A stretch of DNA of 64,000 bases. Source: Vreelandella neptunia (GTDB taxonomy: Bacteria > Pseudomonadota > Gammaproteobacteria > Pseudomonadales > Halomonadaceae). The translations under genes and the position numbers were made by a program. The first letter of the stretch is position 1. Each line of letters opens with the position of its first letter. Location: the NCBI RefSeq assembly GCF_000712975.1, contig NZ_JHQL01000006.1, positions 1 to 64,000 of the forward strand, written 5' to 3'. Positions 49,098 to 61,248 of this stretch are shown piece after piece. The notes under the pieces were generated by a model, which was not told the origin of the DNA, made no database searches, and was given only the letters and a program-made list of their open reading frames with translations.

Positions 49098-50201
49098 CTA
49101 ATACGTCATTAACCGGTCTGGTGTCGGCTGAAAGGGTGTTGGGTCGATAAGTGCCTCACGCCCTAATAGCTGATCAACCAAAACGTGGGTAGACGCTGGT
49201 GCAAGCACTAACCCATTGCGGTAGTGGCCTGCGTTCACGTAAATATTGAACCACTCCGGTAGCGCACCAATAAATGGAATACCGTCTGGCGAACCTGGAC
49301 GCAATCCTGCCCAATGATAAGCGACTGGGTAATCTGACAGCGTAGGCACTATGCTTTCTGCGGTCTGTTTAAGTGACGCTAGCGCTTCACTGTCGGTCGC
49401 TTTATCAAAGCCCGCCTCTTCTAAGGTTGAACCTACCAGCAGCAAACCATCGCCACGTGGGATAATGTAACGGCCATCTTTTAACACTACGCGCTGCACC
49501 AACCCTAGCGGCGCTTGATAAGCAATCATTTGGCCTTTTACTGGGCGTACCGGTAGGCGAATCGTTAAGTTTTCTAACAGCTTGGCTGTCCAGGCTCCAC
49601 CACACACAATTACTTTTTCTGCACGTTGCTCCCCTTGCGCCGTCTTAGCGCCCAGCACCTGTCGGTCACGTGTTATAAAACCACTTACCTCGCAGCCTTC
49701 ATTAAGCACCACGTTAGGCATAGCCAAAAGCCGAGCGCGCAGCGCTTGCCCTAGGCGAGGATTACGCACACTGCCTAGCGTTGGCATCCACAGTGCGCCA
49801 TCCTGCGCCGAAACCACCTTAGGCTCCTTTTGATGAACAAAGTCAGCGCTGACACGCTCCAGTGGCTTGCCAAGCTGACGCGCCCACCCAAGTGCTGTTT
49901 CCGCATCGTCAACATTGAGATAGAGCAGTCCCTTTTGTCGATATTCAGGATCAATGCCAGTTTCTTCTAGCAAGCGCAGCGACAACGTGGGGTATACGCC
50001 TTCAGACCAGCGCGACAGCTGTGAGATCGGCGGCGCGTACCGCCATGGATAAAGTGGTGAGACAATCCCTCCGCCAGCCCAGGAAGACTCTTGTCCACAA
50101 ATACCGCGCTCTACGATCGTGACGTGCTGTCCAGCATCTGCTAATTGCAGTGCCGTCATCATTCCGATCACGCCACCACCAATAATTAAGAAATTGCTCA
50201 C
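49098..50201 (-). CDS. thiO: Glycine oxidase ThiO
   Basis: An FAD enzyme oxidising glycine to the imine used for the thiazole of thiamine. 367 residues from GTG 50201 (SNFLIIGGGVIGMMTALQLA), with the dinucleotide-binding GGGVIG close to the N terminus. The C-terminal half has GLRPGSPDGIPFIG and YVNAGHYRNGLVLAPASTH, typical of the DAO superfamily. The ORF can be extended upstream to 50285 but this would overlap fimT on the opposite strand. The other thiamine genes are not in the window. Divergent from fimT. Confidence 0.87.
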   Translation of the reverse strand: MSNFLIIGGGVIGMMTALQLADAGQHVTIVERGICGQESSWAGGGIVSPLYPWRYAPPISQLSRWSEGVYPTLSLRLLEETGIDPEYRQKGLLYLNVDDAETALGWARQLGKPLERVSADFVHQKEPKVVSAQDGALWMPTLGSVRNPRLGQALRARLLAMPNVVLNEGCEVSGFITRDRQVLGAKTAQGEQRAEKVIVCGGAWTAKLLENLTIRLPVRPVKGQMIAYQAPLGLVQRVVLKDGRYIIPRGDGLLLVGSTLEEAGFDKATDSEALASLKQTAESIVPTLSDYPVAYHWAGLRPGSPDGIPFIGALPEWFNIYVNAGHYRNGLVLAPASTHVLVDQLLGREALIDPTPFQPTPDRLMTY

Positions 50202-50278
50202 AACGTTTGTCCGCTTTGGCTTACATAAAAAAAGAACAATGCGAGGTAGGCTGTAAAAAAAACAAACTGGGAGCCACC

Positions 50279-50803
50279 ATGCCACCTTCTCTTCATGGCG
50301 TACCTCTTACGCGCACCCAAGGTTTCACCCTTCTCGAACTGGTCATTACACTACTGCTTATTTCAGCATTAGCCGCTTGGGGAATTCCAAATTTTCAGGC
50401 ACTTGGCCGCAATACAGCGGTAACAGCTGATATTAACAGATTGCAGACAGCCTTTTCTCTCGCACGCAACACAGCAATTACGCAGCGTATAACCACCACC
50501 ATTTGCCCAGCAAACGCTGCTAAAAGCGCTTGCACACGCGATTGGAGCAATGCTCTATTGGTCGTTAAAGGAGATTCCATTAATCACATCCGCAGCAATG
50601 ACATTGTGAGGGTATTTCCAGCACAGGCAACGACAGCCATATCGTATAGCCGCGGCACACGCCGAGTAAGCTACAGCACCCTTGGTCACACAAACGGTTT
50701 TAACGGCAGTTTTAATCTTTGCGCGGAAAACACCCGAGGGAGAAAGCTTGTGCTGAGCAGACTAGGTCGGCTGCGTATTGATGAAACGCCCATCGATTGT
50801 TGA
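50279..50803 (+). CDS. fimT: GspH/FimT-family type IV pseudopilin
   Basis: 174 residues. A prepilin leader of 15 residues ends in G, followed by FTLLELVITLLLISALAAWG, the class III signal cleaved by PilD; the hydrophobic helix is followed by a globular head with a GspH/FimT fold and two Cys late in the sequence (FNLCAEN, DETPIDC). ATG 50279 follows GGGAG. It is an orphan: the other minor pilins (FimU, PilV, PilW, PilX, PilE) that normally follow are absent, and trxB comes next on the other strand. Confidence 0.85.
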   Translation: MPPSLHGVPLTRTQGFTLLELVITLLLISALAAWGIPNFQALGRNTAVTADINRLQTAFSLARNTAITQRITTTICPANAAKSACTRDWSNALLVVKGDSINHIRSNDIVRVFPAQATTAISYSRGTRRVSYSTLGHTNGFNGSFNLCAENTRGRKLVLSRLGRLRIDETPIDC

Positions 50804-50892
50804 ACTAATAGCGTGATCTAGTTAGACAAAACTCGATGGGCGGTAGTGAATAGTGATAATTGTTAATGCCAACTACTAACAATGGCAGTCAA

Positions 50893-51918
<1,026 letters not shown>

Positions 51919-52116
51919 TTACAAGGGTTAACCTTCGCTATTAGGTGAAGACGACTTGAAAGCCAAGGGTGAAACACCCATGTGCTATTAAGAAGATCAG
52001 CCATACTAAGGATACGCCACATTGAAAAAAAGCCGTGACCATCGCGCCAAGTGAGTCGCCATGAACACGCTGTCAACAGCAATTCGCTCAAGGCCAAGCA
52101 ATTAGAGGAGAAAACA

Positions 52117-54849
52117 ATGGGCAAGATACCCGATACGCTCACTACCCTAGACGTGGGCAACCACACGTATCATTACTACAGCCTACCAAAAGCCGCCGAT
52201 GCGCTCGGTAATATCGATCGGCTACCCAAAACGCTCAAAATTCTACTCGAAAACCAGCTGCGCTTTGGTGACGACGAAAGTGTTGACCAAGAAGATATTC
52301 AGGCGTTAGTGGACTGGCAAAAAGAGGGCAAATCAAGCCGTGAGATCGGCTACCGCCCTGCTCGCGTACTCATGCAAGATTTCACCGGCGTGCCTGGGGT
52401 GGTTGATCTTGCCTCTATGCGCGCTGCGGTTGAAAAGTTGGGCGAAGATCCCGCGCGTATTAACCCGCTTTCTCCGGTTGATCTTGTGATCGACCACTCG
52501 GTGATGGTCGATAAATTCGGCAACGCCGCGGCATTTCAAGAAAACGTCGATATCGAAATGCAGCGTAACGGCGAGCGCTATGAGTTTCTACGCTGGGGCC
52601 AGCAAGCGTTCGACAACTTTAGCGTTGTACCTCCCGGCACCGGCATTTGTCACCAGGTTAACCTAGAGTACCTGGGCCGAACTGTATGGACGAAAGAGGA
52701 AGATGGGCAGACGTTTGCCTATCCCGACACCTTAGTTGGCACCGACTCCCACACCACCATGATCAACGGCCTGGGCGTACTTGGCTGGGGCGTGGGCGGT
52801 ATCGAAGCGGAAGCGGCGATGCTTGGTCAGCCGGTTTCGATGCTGATTCCTGAGGTTATTGGCTTCAAGCTAAACGGCAAGTTGCGTGAAGGCATTACCG
52901 CCACCGATCTTGTGCTCACGGTCACTGAAATGCTGCGCAAAAAAGGCGTGGTGGGTAAGTTTGTTGAATTCTATGGGGATGGCCTTAACGACTTACCCTT
53001 AGCTGACCGTGCCACTATCGCCAATATGGCACCGGAATATGGCGCGACCTGCGGCTTTTTCCCGGTAGACGACGAAACAATCAACTACATGCGCCTGACC
53101 GGCCGTGAAGATGAACAACTAGCTTTAGTAGAAGCATATAGTAAAGCCCAGGGCCTATGGCGCGAGCCAGGCGATGAACCGATCTTTACAGACTCTCTCA
53201 GTCTCGATATGGACGAGGTTGAAGCTAGCCTTGCTGGCCCAAAACGTCCTCAAGATCGTGTGGCGCTGAAAGACATGGCCGCTGCGTTCGACAAATTTAT
53301 GAAAGAGGACACCACCGCCGACTCAACCGCAAAAGGGAAACTCTCTTCAGAAGGCGGCCAAACGGCAGTCGGGGTTGAGCGCAGTTTTAAACATGACACC
53401 AGCCAAGACGTTAAGCTCAACGACCAAGACTTCAGCCTCGACCCAGGCGCGGTGGTAATCGCAGCCATTACCTCGTGTACCAATACGTCTAATCCCAGCG
53501 TCATGATGGCAGCCGGCCTGCTGGCCCGTAATGCTCGCCAAAAGGGGCTCACCACGAAGCCCTGGGTAAAAACCTCCCTTGCCCCAGGTTCGAAGGTAGT
53601 AACCGATTACTTGGCAGCTGCTAACTTAAGCGATGACTTGAACGCGCTAGGCTTTAACTTAGTGGGTTATGGCTGCACGACCTGTATCGGCAACTCCGGC
53701 CCACTTCCCGACGAAATCGAAGAAGCAATCAATAGCGGCGACCTTGCCGTAGCATCGGTACTTTCAGGCAACCGCAACTTTGAAGGCCGTGTACACCCGC
53801 TGGTAAAAACAAACTGGCTCGCCTCACCGCCCCTGGTGGTCGCCTATGCGTTAGCCGGTAATGTGCAGTGCGACTTAACCACCGAGCCACTCGGCCAGGA
53901 TAGCGAAGGCAACCCGGTTTACCTCAAAGATATCTGGCCTTCTCAGGCAGATATCGCCAATGCCGTTGAGCAAGTCAACACCGAGATGTTCCGTAAAGAG
54001 TATGGCGCGGTATTTGAGGGCGACGATACCTGGAAAGCAATCAACGTCCCTGAAAGTAAGGTATACCAGTGGCCTGAATCAACTTACATCCAGCATCCGC
54101 CATTTTTTGAAGGCATGGAGCGCGAGCCAGACGCTATCGAAGATGTTAAAAACGCACGCGTGTTAGCCATGCTGGGCGATTCGGTGACCACCGACCATAT
54201 CTCCCCAGCGGGCTCTATCAAGCCTGACAGCCCTGCTGGGCGCTATCTTCAGGAGCACGGCGTCAAGCCTGTTGATTTCAACTCCTATGGCTCTCGTCGG
54301 GGCAATCATGAAGTGATGATGCGCGGCACCTTTGCTAACGTGCGCATTAAAAACGAAATGCTGGACGGGGTTGTCGGTGGTGAAACCCGACATGTACCCA
54401 GCGGCGAGCAAATGGCGATTTACGATGCCGCCATGAAATATAAAGAGGAAGGAACTCCTCTAGTGGTGATTGCTGGTAAAGAGTATGGCACCGGCTCTTC
54501 ACGGGATTGGGCAGCCAAAGGCACCCGCTTATTGGGTGTACGCGCGGTGATTGCCGAGTCCTATGAACGTATTCACCGTTCAAACCTAATTGGCATGGGC
54601 GTGGTACCGCTGCAGTTCCCTGAAGGTGAAAGCCGTGAAACGCTTGGATTGACAGGTGATGAAGAAATCTCAATTGCTGGCTTGAGCGATTTAAGCCCAG
54701 GTGGCACTGTGAAAATTGTCATCAAAAATGAAGATGGGGAGCGCACCGTTGATGCCAAGTGCCGAATTGATACCGTCAATGAGCTGGCTTACTACCGCCA
54801 CGGTGGTATCCTTCACTACGTGCTGCGCAAGATGATCGGCGCAGCGTAG
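52117..54849 (+). CDS. acnA: Aconitate hydratase A
   Basis: Citrate-isocitrate isomerisation in the TCA cycle with a [4Fe-4S] cluster. 910 residues. Cluster cysteines in [10 protein letters not shown] and [11 protein letters not shown]; substrate residues in [31 protein letters not shown] and [15 protein letters not shown]. The size and organisation are those of AcnA/IRP-type enzymes. ATG 52117 follows GAGGAG. A strong UUCG-loop terminator follows. Confidence 0.96.
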   Translation: MGKIPDTLTTLDVGNHTYHYYSLPKAADALGNIDRLPKTLKILLENQLRFGDDESVDQEDIQALVDWQKEGKSSREIGYRPARVLMQDFTGVPGVVDLASMRAAVEKLGEDPARINPLSPVDLVIDHSVMVDKFGNAAAFQENVDIEMQRNGERYEFLRWGQQAFDNFSVVPPGTGICHQVNLEYLGRTVWTKEEDGQTFAYPDTLVGTDSHTTMINGLGVLGWGVGGIEAEAAMLGQPVSMLIPEVIGFKLNGKLREGITATDLVLTVTEMLRKKGVVGKFVEFYGDGLNDLPLADRATIANMAPEYGATCGFFPVDDETINYMRLTGREDEQLALVEAYSKAQGLWREPGDEPIFTDSLSLDMDEVEASLAGPKRPQDRVALKDMAAAFDKFMKEDTTADSTAKGKLSSEGGQTAVGVERSFKHDTSQDVKLNDQDFSLDPGAVVIAAITSCTNTSNPSVMMAAGLLARNARQKGLTTKPWVKTSLAPGSKVVTDYLAAANLSDDLNALGFNLVGYGCTTCIGNSGPLPDEIEEAINSGDLAVASVLSGNRNFEGRVHPLVKTNWLASPPLVVAYALAGNVQCDLTTEPLGQDSEGNPVYLKDIWPSQADIANAVEQVNTEMFRKEYGAVFEGDDTWKAINVPESKVYQWPESTYIQHPPFFEGMEREPDAIEDVKNARVLAMLGDSVTTDHISPAGSIKPDSPAGRYLQEHGVKPVDFNSYGSRRGNHEVMMRGTFANVRIKNEMLDGVVGGETRHVPSGEQMAIYDAAMKYKEEGTPLVVIAGKEYGTGSSRDWAAKGTRLLGVRAVIAESYERIHRSNLIGMGVVPLQFPEGESRETLGLTGDEEISIAGLSDLSPGGTVKIVIKNEDGERTVDAKCRIDTVNELAYYRHGGILHYVLRKMIGAA

Positions 54850-54876
54850 AAAGTAACACCTACCAATGCTTGCATC

Positions 54877-54903
54877 GCCCCCACTTCGGTGGGGGCTTTT
54901 TTT
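54877..54903 (+). terminator. acnA terminator (TTCG tetraloop)
   Basis: A perfect 8-bp stem GCCCCCAC / GTGGGGGC, loop TTCG, then seven T. Confidence 0.95.
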
Positions 54904-54928
54904 GCATGCTACTTTAGATTTTATTTAA

Positions 54929-56608
54929 TTAGAAAGCTCTACGACGATAGGTGCGGTATTCTGGCGACCAACATGCTTTCTCGATACGCTCACGCAGTTC
55001 AGTGCCACTAGTTTTAAGCGCCACACCATTTTGCTGGGCCTGAGCAGCCACTTCAAAGGCAATTGATTTGCTGATATCACGAATTCGCGACAGCGGCGGT
55101 AACAGTGCACCTTTGCCCTCTTTGACCAAAGGCGCTTCGCGGGCTAAAGCCCGAGAAGCACTCATCAGCATTTCATCAGTGACACGATTAGCACCCGCCG
55201 CAATCACACCCAGGCCAATACCAGGGAAGATATAGGCGTTATTGCACTGAGCAATCGGGTAAGTGCGTCCGTTATATACCACAGGGGCGAAAGGACTGCC
55301 TGTGGCGACCAGCGCTTGGCCATCGGTCCAACAAATCACATCTTCAGGAACCGCTTCTGCCTGAGAGGTAGGGTTGGAAAGAGGCATAATCACTGGATGC
55401 TCGCACCCAGCGTGCATCGTACGCACCACTTGTTCGGTAAAAATACCGCGCTTACCGCATACACCAATGAGAATTGTCGGTTTGATCTGGGCAATCGTGT
55501 CTTCAAGCCCCTGGCTATTCCAGCTAGCGACCAGCTCAGGTGAGTGTGCCAAGCGGCGTTGAAAGTCTCGTTGCCAGGGCTGATCAGTAGTCATCAACCC
55601 ATCTCGATCGACAACGAATATCCGCGCTCGAGCTTCGCTTTCAGTCAGCCCCTCTGCCTGCATAGACACAACTACCTGCTCAGCAATGCCACAACCCGCC
55701 GAACCGCCACCTACAAACACCACACGCTGCTGAGCGATGGTTTCTTGACGAGCCTGACATGCCGCCATCAAGGTGCCGACCACCACCGAGGCAGTACCTT
55801 GCACATCGTCATTAAAGCAGCACAAGTCATCTCGGTAGCGTTCTAATAGCGGCACTGCGTTCGCTTGGGCAAAGTCTTCAAACTGAAGCAATACGTTCGG
55901 CCAACGACGTTTTACAGCAGTAATAAATTCCGCCATAAACGCATCATACTCTTCTTGACTAACCCGTTCATGACGCCAACCCATGTACATAGGGTCGTCC
56001 AGCAATGCCTGATTGTTAGTACCCACATCAATCATAATCGGCAGCGTATAGGCGGGGCTAATACCTCCACAAGCGGTGTAAAGCGCTAATTTACCAATAG
56101 GAATACCCATTCCACCGATGCCTTGGTCACCCAAGCCTAGAATCCGCTCCCCATCAGTGACAACAATGACTTTCACGTTATCTTTGGTGGCACTGCGCAG
56201 GATATCGTCCATGTGCTCGCGATCTGGATAGCTGATAAACAGCCCCCGGTGATTGCGATAAATATTAGAGAACTCCTGACACGCCTGCCCGACCGTAGGG
56301 GTGTAAATAATCGGTAGCATCTCTTCCAGATGCTGGGAAACTAAACGGAAGTAAAGCGTTTCATTATCGTCTTGAATAGCACGCAGATGGATATGCTTTT
56401 CAAGATCACTATGACACTGCTGATACTGGCGATATGCTCTCGACAGCTGTTCATCAATAGACTCAACTTTTTGTGGCAATAAACCGATCAAGTTAAAGGC
56501 TAGCCGCTCCTCTTGAGTAAACGCGCTGCCTTTGTTCAATAGCGGCATTTCAAGCAAAGAAGGACCGGCATAAGGAATGTATAAGGGGCGTTTACTCATC
56601 GTGGACAT
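54929..56608 (-). CDS. maeA: NAD-dependent malic enzyme (MaeA/SfcA type)
   Basis: Oxidative decarboxylation of malate to pyruvate with NAD. 559 residues from ATG 56608 (GAGAG upstream), close to E. coli MaeA. Seen: [43 protein letters not shown], the metal-site segment [12 protein letters not shown], and [16 protein letters not shown]; the NAD site [12 protein letters not shown]. It supplies pyruvate during growth on C4 acids, consistent with a carboxylate-oriented lifestyle. The end lies convergent with acnA. Confidence 0.94.
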   Translation of the reverse strand: MSTMSKRPLYIPYAGPSLLEMPLLNKGSAFTQEERLAFNLIGLLPQKVESIDEQLSRAYRQYQQCHSDLEKHIHLRAIQDDNETLYFRLVSQHLEEMLPIIYTPTVGQACQEFSNIYRNHRGLFISYPDREHMDDILRSATKDNVKVIVVTDGERILGLGDQGIGGMGIPIGKLALYTACGGISPAYTLPIMIDVGTNNQALLDDPMYMGWRHERVSQEEYDAFMAEFITAVKRRWPNVLLQFEDFAQANAVPLLERYRDDLCCFNDDVQGTASVVVGTLMAACQARQETIAQQRVVFVGGGSAGCGIAEQVVVSMQAEGLTESEARARIFVVDRDGLMTTDQPWQRDFQRRLAHSPELVASWNSQGLEDTIAQIKPTILIGVCGKRGIFTEQVVRTMHAGCEHPVIMPLSNPTSQAEAVPEDVICWTDGQALVATGSPFAPVVYNGRTYPIAQCNNAYIFPGIGLGVIAAGANRVTDEMLMSASRALAREAPLVKEGKGALLPPLSRIRDISKSIAFEVAAQAQQNGVALKTSGTELRERIEKACWSPEYRTYRRRAF

Positions 56609-56729
56609 AGGCACTCTCTTTTTATGTCGATTGCTATTGCAATGCAGCAACGCAGGGCGTTGGCGGCGTTTGTGCGTAATGTAACATGCTAGTACGACAA
56701 AGGTGGGAGGGACATAACTAAAGACAACA

Positions 56730-56758
56730 AAAAAGCGCCTTGGTGACTACCAAGGCGC
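56730..56758 (-). terminator. Terminator of the tsuA-like gene
   Basis: A 10-bp stem GCGCCTTGGT / ACCAAGGCGC, loop GACT, and TTTTTTG on the minus strand. Confidence 0.92.
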
Positions 56759-56787
56759 CTACAAAAAGCATCGTATCTGATCAACCT

Positions 56788-57999
56788 CTAACAGGTTTTG
56801 GCAACCGGTCTCCGCCCTTCAACACCATCAAAAAAGAACGGGCGCAGTTTTACGCCCACCATGTTGCCGGCAAACGCCGCCACCATCCAAACCCAGCCAT
56901 GCAAGCTGCCAGAGGCAATACCACTGAAGTAAGCGCCAATGTTGCAACCAAACGCCAAGCGCGCACCGTAGCCCAGCATCAGACCACCAATCACCGCCGC
57001 CAGAACAGATTTAAGCGGAATACGGAAATTAGGCGCAAAACGACCCGCTAAACTCGCAGCAGCCAGTGCTCCTAACATAATGCCAACGTTCATCACCGTC
57101 GTAATATCGCTCCACACGCTGGCCTCTAACGCTGCTGCATTACCGGGTGCTTGCCAGTAGCCCCATTGGCTAACATCACCACCAACGAGCTCAAACCCTT
57201 TCGCACCCCACAACGCGAACGCAGAGGTAATGCCCCAGGGGCGACCAGCCAAAGCTAATGTCGCGAAATTGAGTAGCGCTAGCGCCACTGCACCAGCGAT
57301 CAACGGCCATGGGCCAGTTAACCAGCGCTGACTACCAGGCTTATCGACTAATGGCGCTTGCTCTAGGTGACCATGACGACGCTTTTCCATGACCACGGTA
57401 AACGCCGCAATCGCTGCAAATAGCACCAAGCTAATCGCGATTCCACCGCCAGCACCTGCCACCTTTACCAACGAAACAGGCTGAAACGCTGGCAAGCTCT
57501 GCCACCATGTAAAATGCGCCGAACCAATCACCGACCCAACAATAAAGAACAGTAGCGTGATCAACATCTGTGCATTACCGCCCCCCGCAGTAAACAGCGT
57601 GCCCGATGCACAACCGCCACCCAGCTGCATGCCAACACCGAATATAAAGGCCCCAAAAAGCACCGAGATACCAATCGGTGATACAAAGCCTCGCACCTCA
57701 GTACCAAACAGCGTGCCCGCCCCTAATGCAGGAAAAAACAGCACGACAGCGATCGCTAACATCACCATTTGGGCGCGCAAACCACGGCCTCGCCGCTCAG
57801 TAATAAACACCCGCCAAGCAGCCGTAAAGCCAAATGCCGCGTGATACAGCACCAGCCCCAACAACCCTCCAACAATCATCAACAGGCCGACATTGGCACC
57901 AAATACCACACCGATGATCACCGCGCCCAGCACGATGGCTGCTGTTGAAAACAATGGCACGCGGTAGTTTGCCGGTGCTCCTGCAGAAATCGTGGACAT
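56788..57999 (-). CDS. YeeE/YedE-family transporter (TsuA-like, thiosulfate uptake)
   Basis: 403 residues with about ten to thirteen membrane helices. Conserved Cys residues are in the family motifs VGMQLGGGCASGTLFTAG (C130) and RLAFGCNIGAYFSGIASG (near 350), the two pseudo-symmetric halves typical of TsuA. The E. coli/Spirochaeta protein takes up thiosulfate by relay of the Cys residues; this function is inferred by family. The small partner TusA-like gene is absent. ATG 57999 follows GAAGGTGAG. A 10-bp hairpin with TTTT lies in its leader. Confidence 0.85.
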   Translation of the reverse strand: MSTISAGAPANYRVPLFSTAAIVLGAVIIGVVFGANVGLLMIVGGLLGLVLYHAAFGFTAAWRVFITERRGRGLRAQMVMLAIAVVLFFPALGAGTLFGTEVRGFVSPIGISVLFGAFIFGVGMQLGGGCASGTLFTAGGGNAQMLITLLFFIVGSVIGSAHFTWWQSLPAFQPVSLVKVAGAGGGIAISLVLFAAIAAFTVVMEKRRHGHLEQAPLVDKPGSQRWLTGPWPLIAGAVALALLNFATLALAGRPWGITSAFALWGAKGFELVGGDVSQWGYWQAPGNAAALEASVWSDITTVMNVGIMLGALAAASLAGRFAPNFRIPLKSVLAAVIGGLMLGYGARLAFGCNIGAYFSGIASGSLHGWVWMVAAFAGNMVGVKLRPFFFDGVEGRRPVAKTC

Positions 58000-58022
58000 A
58001 GCTCACCTTCTAGCAACGCCAA

Positions 58023-58047
58023 AAGCGCCTGTTAGAAACAGGCGCTT
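58023..58047 (-). promoter_or_regulatory. Hairpin in the tsuA-like leader
   Basis: A perfect 10-bp stem AAGCGCCTGT / ACAGGCGCTT, 5-nt loop. On the minus strand it runs into CTTTTGG, then the ribosome site and start codon about 20 nt later. It could be an attenuator or a stray terminator. Confidence 0.5.
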
Positions 58048-58209
58048 GCTTGGCCAACATGAATAATGGTGTTAAGCCTAACGCTGGCGGTAGACCGCTG
58101 GAAATTCTTTATTCAGCAGTGCATATGCTTTTTAAGAATATTGTTCTGCATTCGGATATTTTTCTCGCCATGAGTAGCTTGCCAATATGCAATGATCTTA
58201 GCTACCTAG

Positions 58210-58473
58210 TCGCTAGAAGATAATTCGACCCAGGGCGATTTCCAGGTTGAGGCTGGGATGCTTTGGCCATGCGCTGCCATAGGTGTACCCGTTAAGGGCC
58301 GGTGGCTTGCCGAACTGTCTGGCACTCGGTGTGGCGGTGAGCGTGTGCTGCCATTGCTAGTCTTTCTAGACGCTGCGATGTTGAATCAGCTCGATGCCGG
58401 TGAGCCGCTGACTGCTGTCGCCGTCGGGTGGGTTGAACTTTATGCGAACCATGGCGCTCGGGAAGGGAGTTAG
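58210..58473 (+). other. Unidentified open frame in a gene-poor region
   Basis: The stretch 58000-58623 holds no recognised gene. One frame is open from 58210, with ATG at 58258 giving 71 residues (MLWPCAAIGVPVKGRWLAEL and on, ending HGAREGS). It has Cys residues and a reasonable composition but no ribosome site and no family that I recognise. It could be a remnant, or a chance open frame. Confidence 0.2.
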
Positions 58474-58623
58474 GCTTAAACACGATAAATCACGTCGAAA
58501 AGAAGTCACCACGTCGGATTTAGACACATGCACGACACAGATAGCCTTGGGTAGTCGCTACTACCTACAATGCCCAGAGAGTGGTAATCAACGAATGCCG
58601 CGTCACAAGCGCGATGGTACAGC

Positions 58624-59058
58624 CTACTCTGCCACCACCGCTGCCCCGTAAATACGCTGGTACTCATCGGGTAACCGTGTAGGCCGCCCATTTGAGAGAG
58701 CCACACACGCAAACCGGGTGCGTGCGTTTAGCAGCGTTTTACCGCTCTCCACACGTTTAAGCTGAAACCGACGAGTGAGGCTAAAACGCCCATCGCAAGC
58801 CACAATCCACGTCGCCAACTGCAGTTTGTCATCGACAAACGCGGGAGCCAGGTAGTCCAACTCATGGCGATGAACCACCATGGCACGATCTAGCAACTGA
58901 TAATCATCAAGGGATAGCCCCAGAGCTTCAGAGTGAGCCCAACTGACCTGCTCTACCCAGCGCAAATACTCGCTGTTGTTGACGTGCTGGTAGGCATCAA
59001 TGGCCTCCGGCGTCACCTTAAGCTCAATCACAAAGGGATTCGGCAATGCCCACTCCAT
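58624..59058 (-). CDS. Hotdog-fold acyl-CoA thioesterase (4HBT/YbgC-FadM-like)
   Basis: 144 residues. The active-site region DAYQHVNNSEYLRWVEQVSW, with the catalytic Asp/Asn and Tyr residues, is typical of 4-hydroxybenzoyl-CoA thioesterase-like enzymes. It hydrolyses acyl-CoA, chain length unknown. ATG 59058 follows AGGAG. It precedes nothing on the same strand other than the gene-poor region; rlmI lies upstream, 73 bp away. Confidence 0.85.
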   Translation of the reverse strand: MEWALPNPFVIELKVTPEAIDAYQHVNNSEYLRWVEQVSWAHSEALGLSLDDYQLLDRAMVVHRHELDYLAPAFVDDKLQLATWIVACDGRFSLTRRFQLKRVESGKTLLNARTRFACVALSNGRPTRLPDEYQRIYGAAVVAE

Positions 59059-59131
59059 AGTGCTGCTCCTTGTGGTTACTCCTTGATGTTATCGATTATT
59101 TTTCACACGCTCGCTAAGAAGTATCTTCGAC

Positions 59132-60322
59132 TTAATCGCGGAATACCCGCACACCCAACGCCTTCAAATACGATGTTTCCGGGATCGCTGGATGGACGGG
59201 ATGATCGGGCCCCTGGTGGCCCTGAAAAATCACCTGGCCGTGGCGGTCTTGGTGGCGAACGGCGCCACGAACCACATCAATCAAACGCTCAGGTGCAAGG
59301 TGCATGGAGCACGAGGCCGATAACAGCAAGCCATCACGGCCCAGCAGACGCATCGCTTCACGATTCAGGCGTGAGTAAGCGCGTTCCCCATTGGGAATAT
59401 CCTTGCGCTTTTTGATAAACGCCGGTGGATCAAGAATGACAACGTCAAACTGTTCGCCATCGGCTTTCAGTGCCGCTAGCGCTTCAAAAGCATCACCTTC
59501 TGCTACCGCAACTTGTTCTTGCACACCATTTAGCTCGGCATTGCGAGCTACCTGATCCAGTGCAGGGGCAGAAGCATCGACACATAGTACTTCCGAGGCA
59601 CCGCTAGCAGCCGCCTGCACACCCCAGCCGCCCACGTAGCTGAATACATCTAGCACACGCTTACCAGCCACTTGGCTATTCAGCCACGCGCGATTAACGC
59701 GATGATCAAAGAACCAACCTGTCTTCTGACCATTCAACACAGGTACCGCAAAAGTGACCCCGTTTTCTTCCAGCAGAACCTCATCAGGAAGGATGCCCTT
59801 TACTACTTCAACGTGAGCTTCCAGGCCCTCTTGGCGACGACCGCCCGTATCATTGCGGAATACAATGGCGCTGGGCTTTACAACTTTCTCCAACGCATCG
59901 ACAATCTCTTCCGCTAACGCCTGCATACCTGCGGTATTCAGCTGCACCACCAGCACATCGCCAAAACGGTCGATAACCAGCCCTGGTAGCAAGTCGCCCT
60001 CACCGTGGATCAAACGGTAGAACGGCTTATCAAACAGACGCTGACGCAGCGCCAACGCCTGATTGAAACGGTGCACGAACAGCGATCGATCCAGGCGCAT
60101 TTCTGGGTCACGCGACATTACTCGACCACAAATCAGTGAATGCGGGTTAATGTAGGCTACCCCAAGGACTTTGCCGTTTGAGGCTTCGACCAGCGCAGAC
60201 TCACCCGCAACAAAGTTTTTCAACGGCGTTTCTTTAATATCTACTTCATTGGAGTAGATCCACAGATGGCCCGCTTTCAGACGGCGATCGGCATTTTTAT
60301 TCAGGCGCAGGCGTTGAGTCAC
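59132..60322 (-). CDS. rlmI: 23S rRNA m5C methyltransferase RlmI
   Basis: SAM-dependent methylase of 23S rRNA C1962 (E. coli numbering). 396 residues from GTG 60322, equal to E. coli RlmI; GGAG lies 7 nt upstream. N-terminal PUA domain (RLKAGHLWIYSNEV), a central EEHEE-like domain, then the Rossmann fold with motif I VLDVFSYVGGWGVQAA and motif IV VILDPPAFIKK. The catalytic Cys is in LLSASCSMHL. An upstream TTG at 60334 is less likely. Confidence 0.93.
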   Translation of the reverse strand: MTQRLRLNKNADRRLKAGHLWIYSNEVDIKETPLKNFVAGESALVEASNGKVLGVAYINPHSLICGRVMSRDPEMRLDRSLFVHRFNQALALRQRLFDKPFYRLIHGEGDLLPGLVIDRFGDVLVVQLNTAGMQALAEEIVDALEKVVKPSAIVFRNDTGGRRQEGLEAHVEVVKGILPDEVLLEENGVTFAVPVLNGQKTGWFFDHRVNRAWLNSQVAGKRVLDVFSYVGGWGVQAAASGASEVLCVDASAPALDQVARNAELNGVQEQVAVAEGDAFEALAALKADGEQFDVVILDPPAFIKKRKDIPNGERAYSRLNREAMRLLGRDGLLLSASCSMHLAPERLIDVVRGAVRHQDRHGQVIFQGHQGPDHPVHPAIPETSYLKALGVRVFRD

Positions 60323-60420
60323 AACAATCTCCAAAAGAGCAATCTTACAAAGCCCATAGACTCTGAAAGCCCATAGACTCTGAAAACATAGGCAAAACAG
60401 TTAACATCACAGAGTAGCTA

Positions 60421-61248
60421 CTACCGCTGGCATCCAGGGCAAAATACACTGGCCCGCTGACCAAGCGTGATACGTCGCAGCTCAACGCCACAGCGCAGGC
60501 AGGGTTGCCCATGGCGTCCATAAACGTTCAGTTGCTGGGCAAAGTAGCCTGGCTCGCCCTGGCCACTGACAAAATCTCGCAGCGTGGTACCGCCCTGAGT
60601 AATCGCCGCCGACAGCACCTCTTTTACCGCAATGGCCAGCTGCTGATAACGGGCTAGGGAAATTTTCCCGGCGGCGCGACGCGGGTCGATACCTGCCATA
60701 AACAGCGCTTCAGCAGCGTAAATATTACCCGCACCCACCACCACGCGGTTATCCATTAAAAAAGGCTTTACCGCAACGCGTTTATTACGGGAGGCGTTAT
60801 AGAGCCAACGCCCGTTAAACGCATCATCTAACGGCTCAGGACCAAGGTGCGCTAGGCGCGTATCCAAACTACCATCGCCCTGCTGCCAGTCAACAAAACC
60901 AAATCGCCGCGGGTCGTGATACCTCAGCACATGGCCATTGGCCGTCACCACATCAACATGGTCATGTTTTTTGGGCAAATCACCAACCTTGGCAATCCGC
61001 AGGCTACCCGACATGCCTAAGTGCCACAGCAACGTGGCCTCACGCTCAGACCGCATCACGGGAATTTGCAGGTACTTAGCACGGCGCTTTAATACGCCAA
61101 TCCGCGCGCCTATTAATCGATCGGCTAGATCCTCAGGCACTGGTACGCGCAAACGAGAGTGCCTTACCAACACCTCGGTAATTTCTTGCCCTTCGATATA
61201 AGGGGCAACGCCACGCCGCGTTGTTTCAACTTCAGGCAATTCGGGCAT
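60421..61248 (-). CDS. mutM: Formamidopyrimidine-DNA glycosylase
   Basis: Removes oxidised purines such as 8-oxoguanine from DNA. 275 residues. N-terminal [13 protein letters not shown] with the catalytic Pro/Glu; helix-two-turn-helix [15 protein letters not shown]-terminal zinc finger with [10 protein letters not shown] and VFCPGCQR. It lies downstream of rpmG on the same strand, but a strong terminator between them suggests its own promoter. Confidence 0.97.
   Translation of the reverse strand: MPELPEVETTRRGVAPYIEGQEITEVLVRHSRLRVPVPEDLADRLIGARIGVLKRRAKYLQIPVMRSEREATLLWHLGMSGSLRIAKVGDLPKKHDHVDVVTANGHVLRYHDPRRFGFVDWQQGDGSLDTRLAHLGPEPLDDAFNGRWLYNASRNKRVAVKPFLMDNRVVVGAGNIYAAEALFMAGIDPRRAAGKISLARYQQLAIAVKEVLSAAITQGGTTLRDFVSGQGEPGYFAQQLNVYGRHGQPCLRCGVELRRITLGQRASVFCPGCQR

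Noticed and set aside
58292..58483. 63-codon minus-strand frame
   Set aside because: Arg/His-rich antisense frame without ribosome site or known family.
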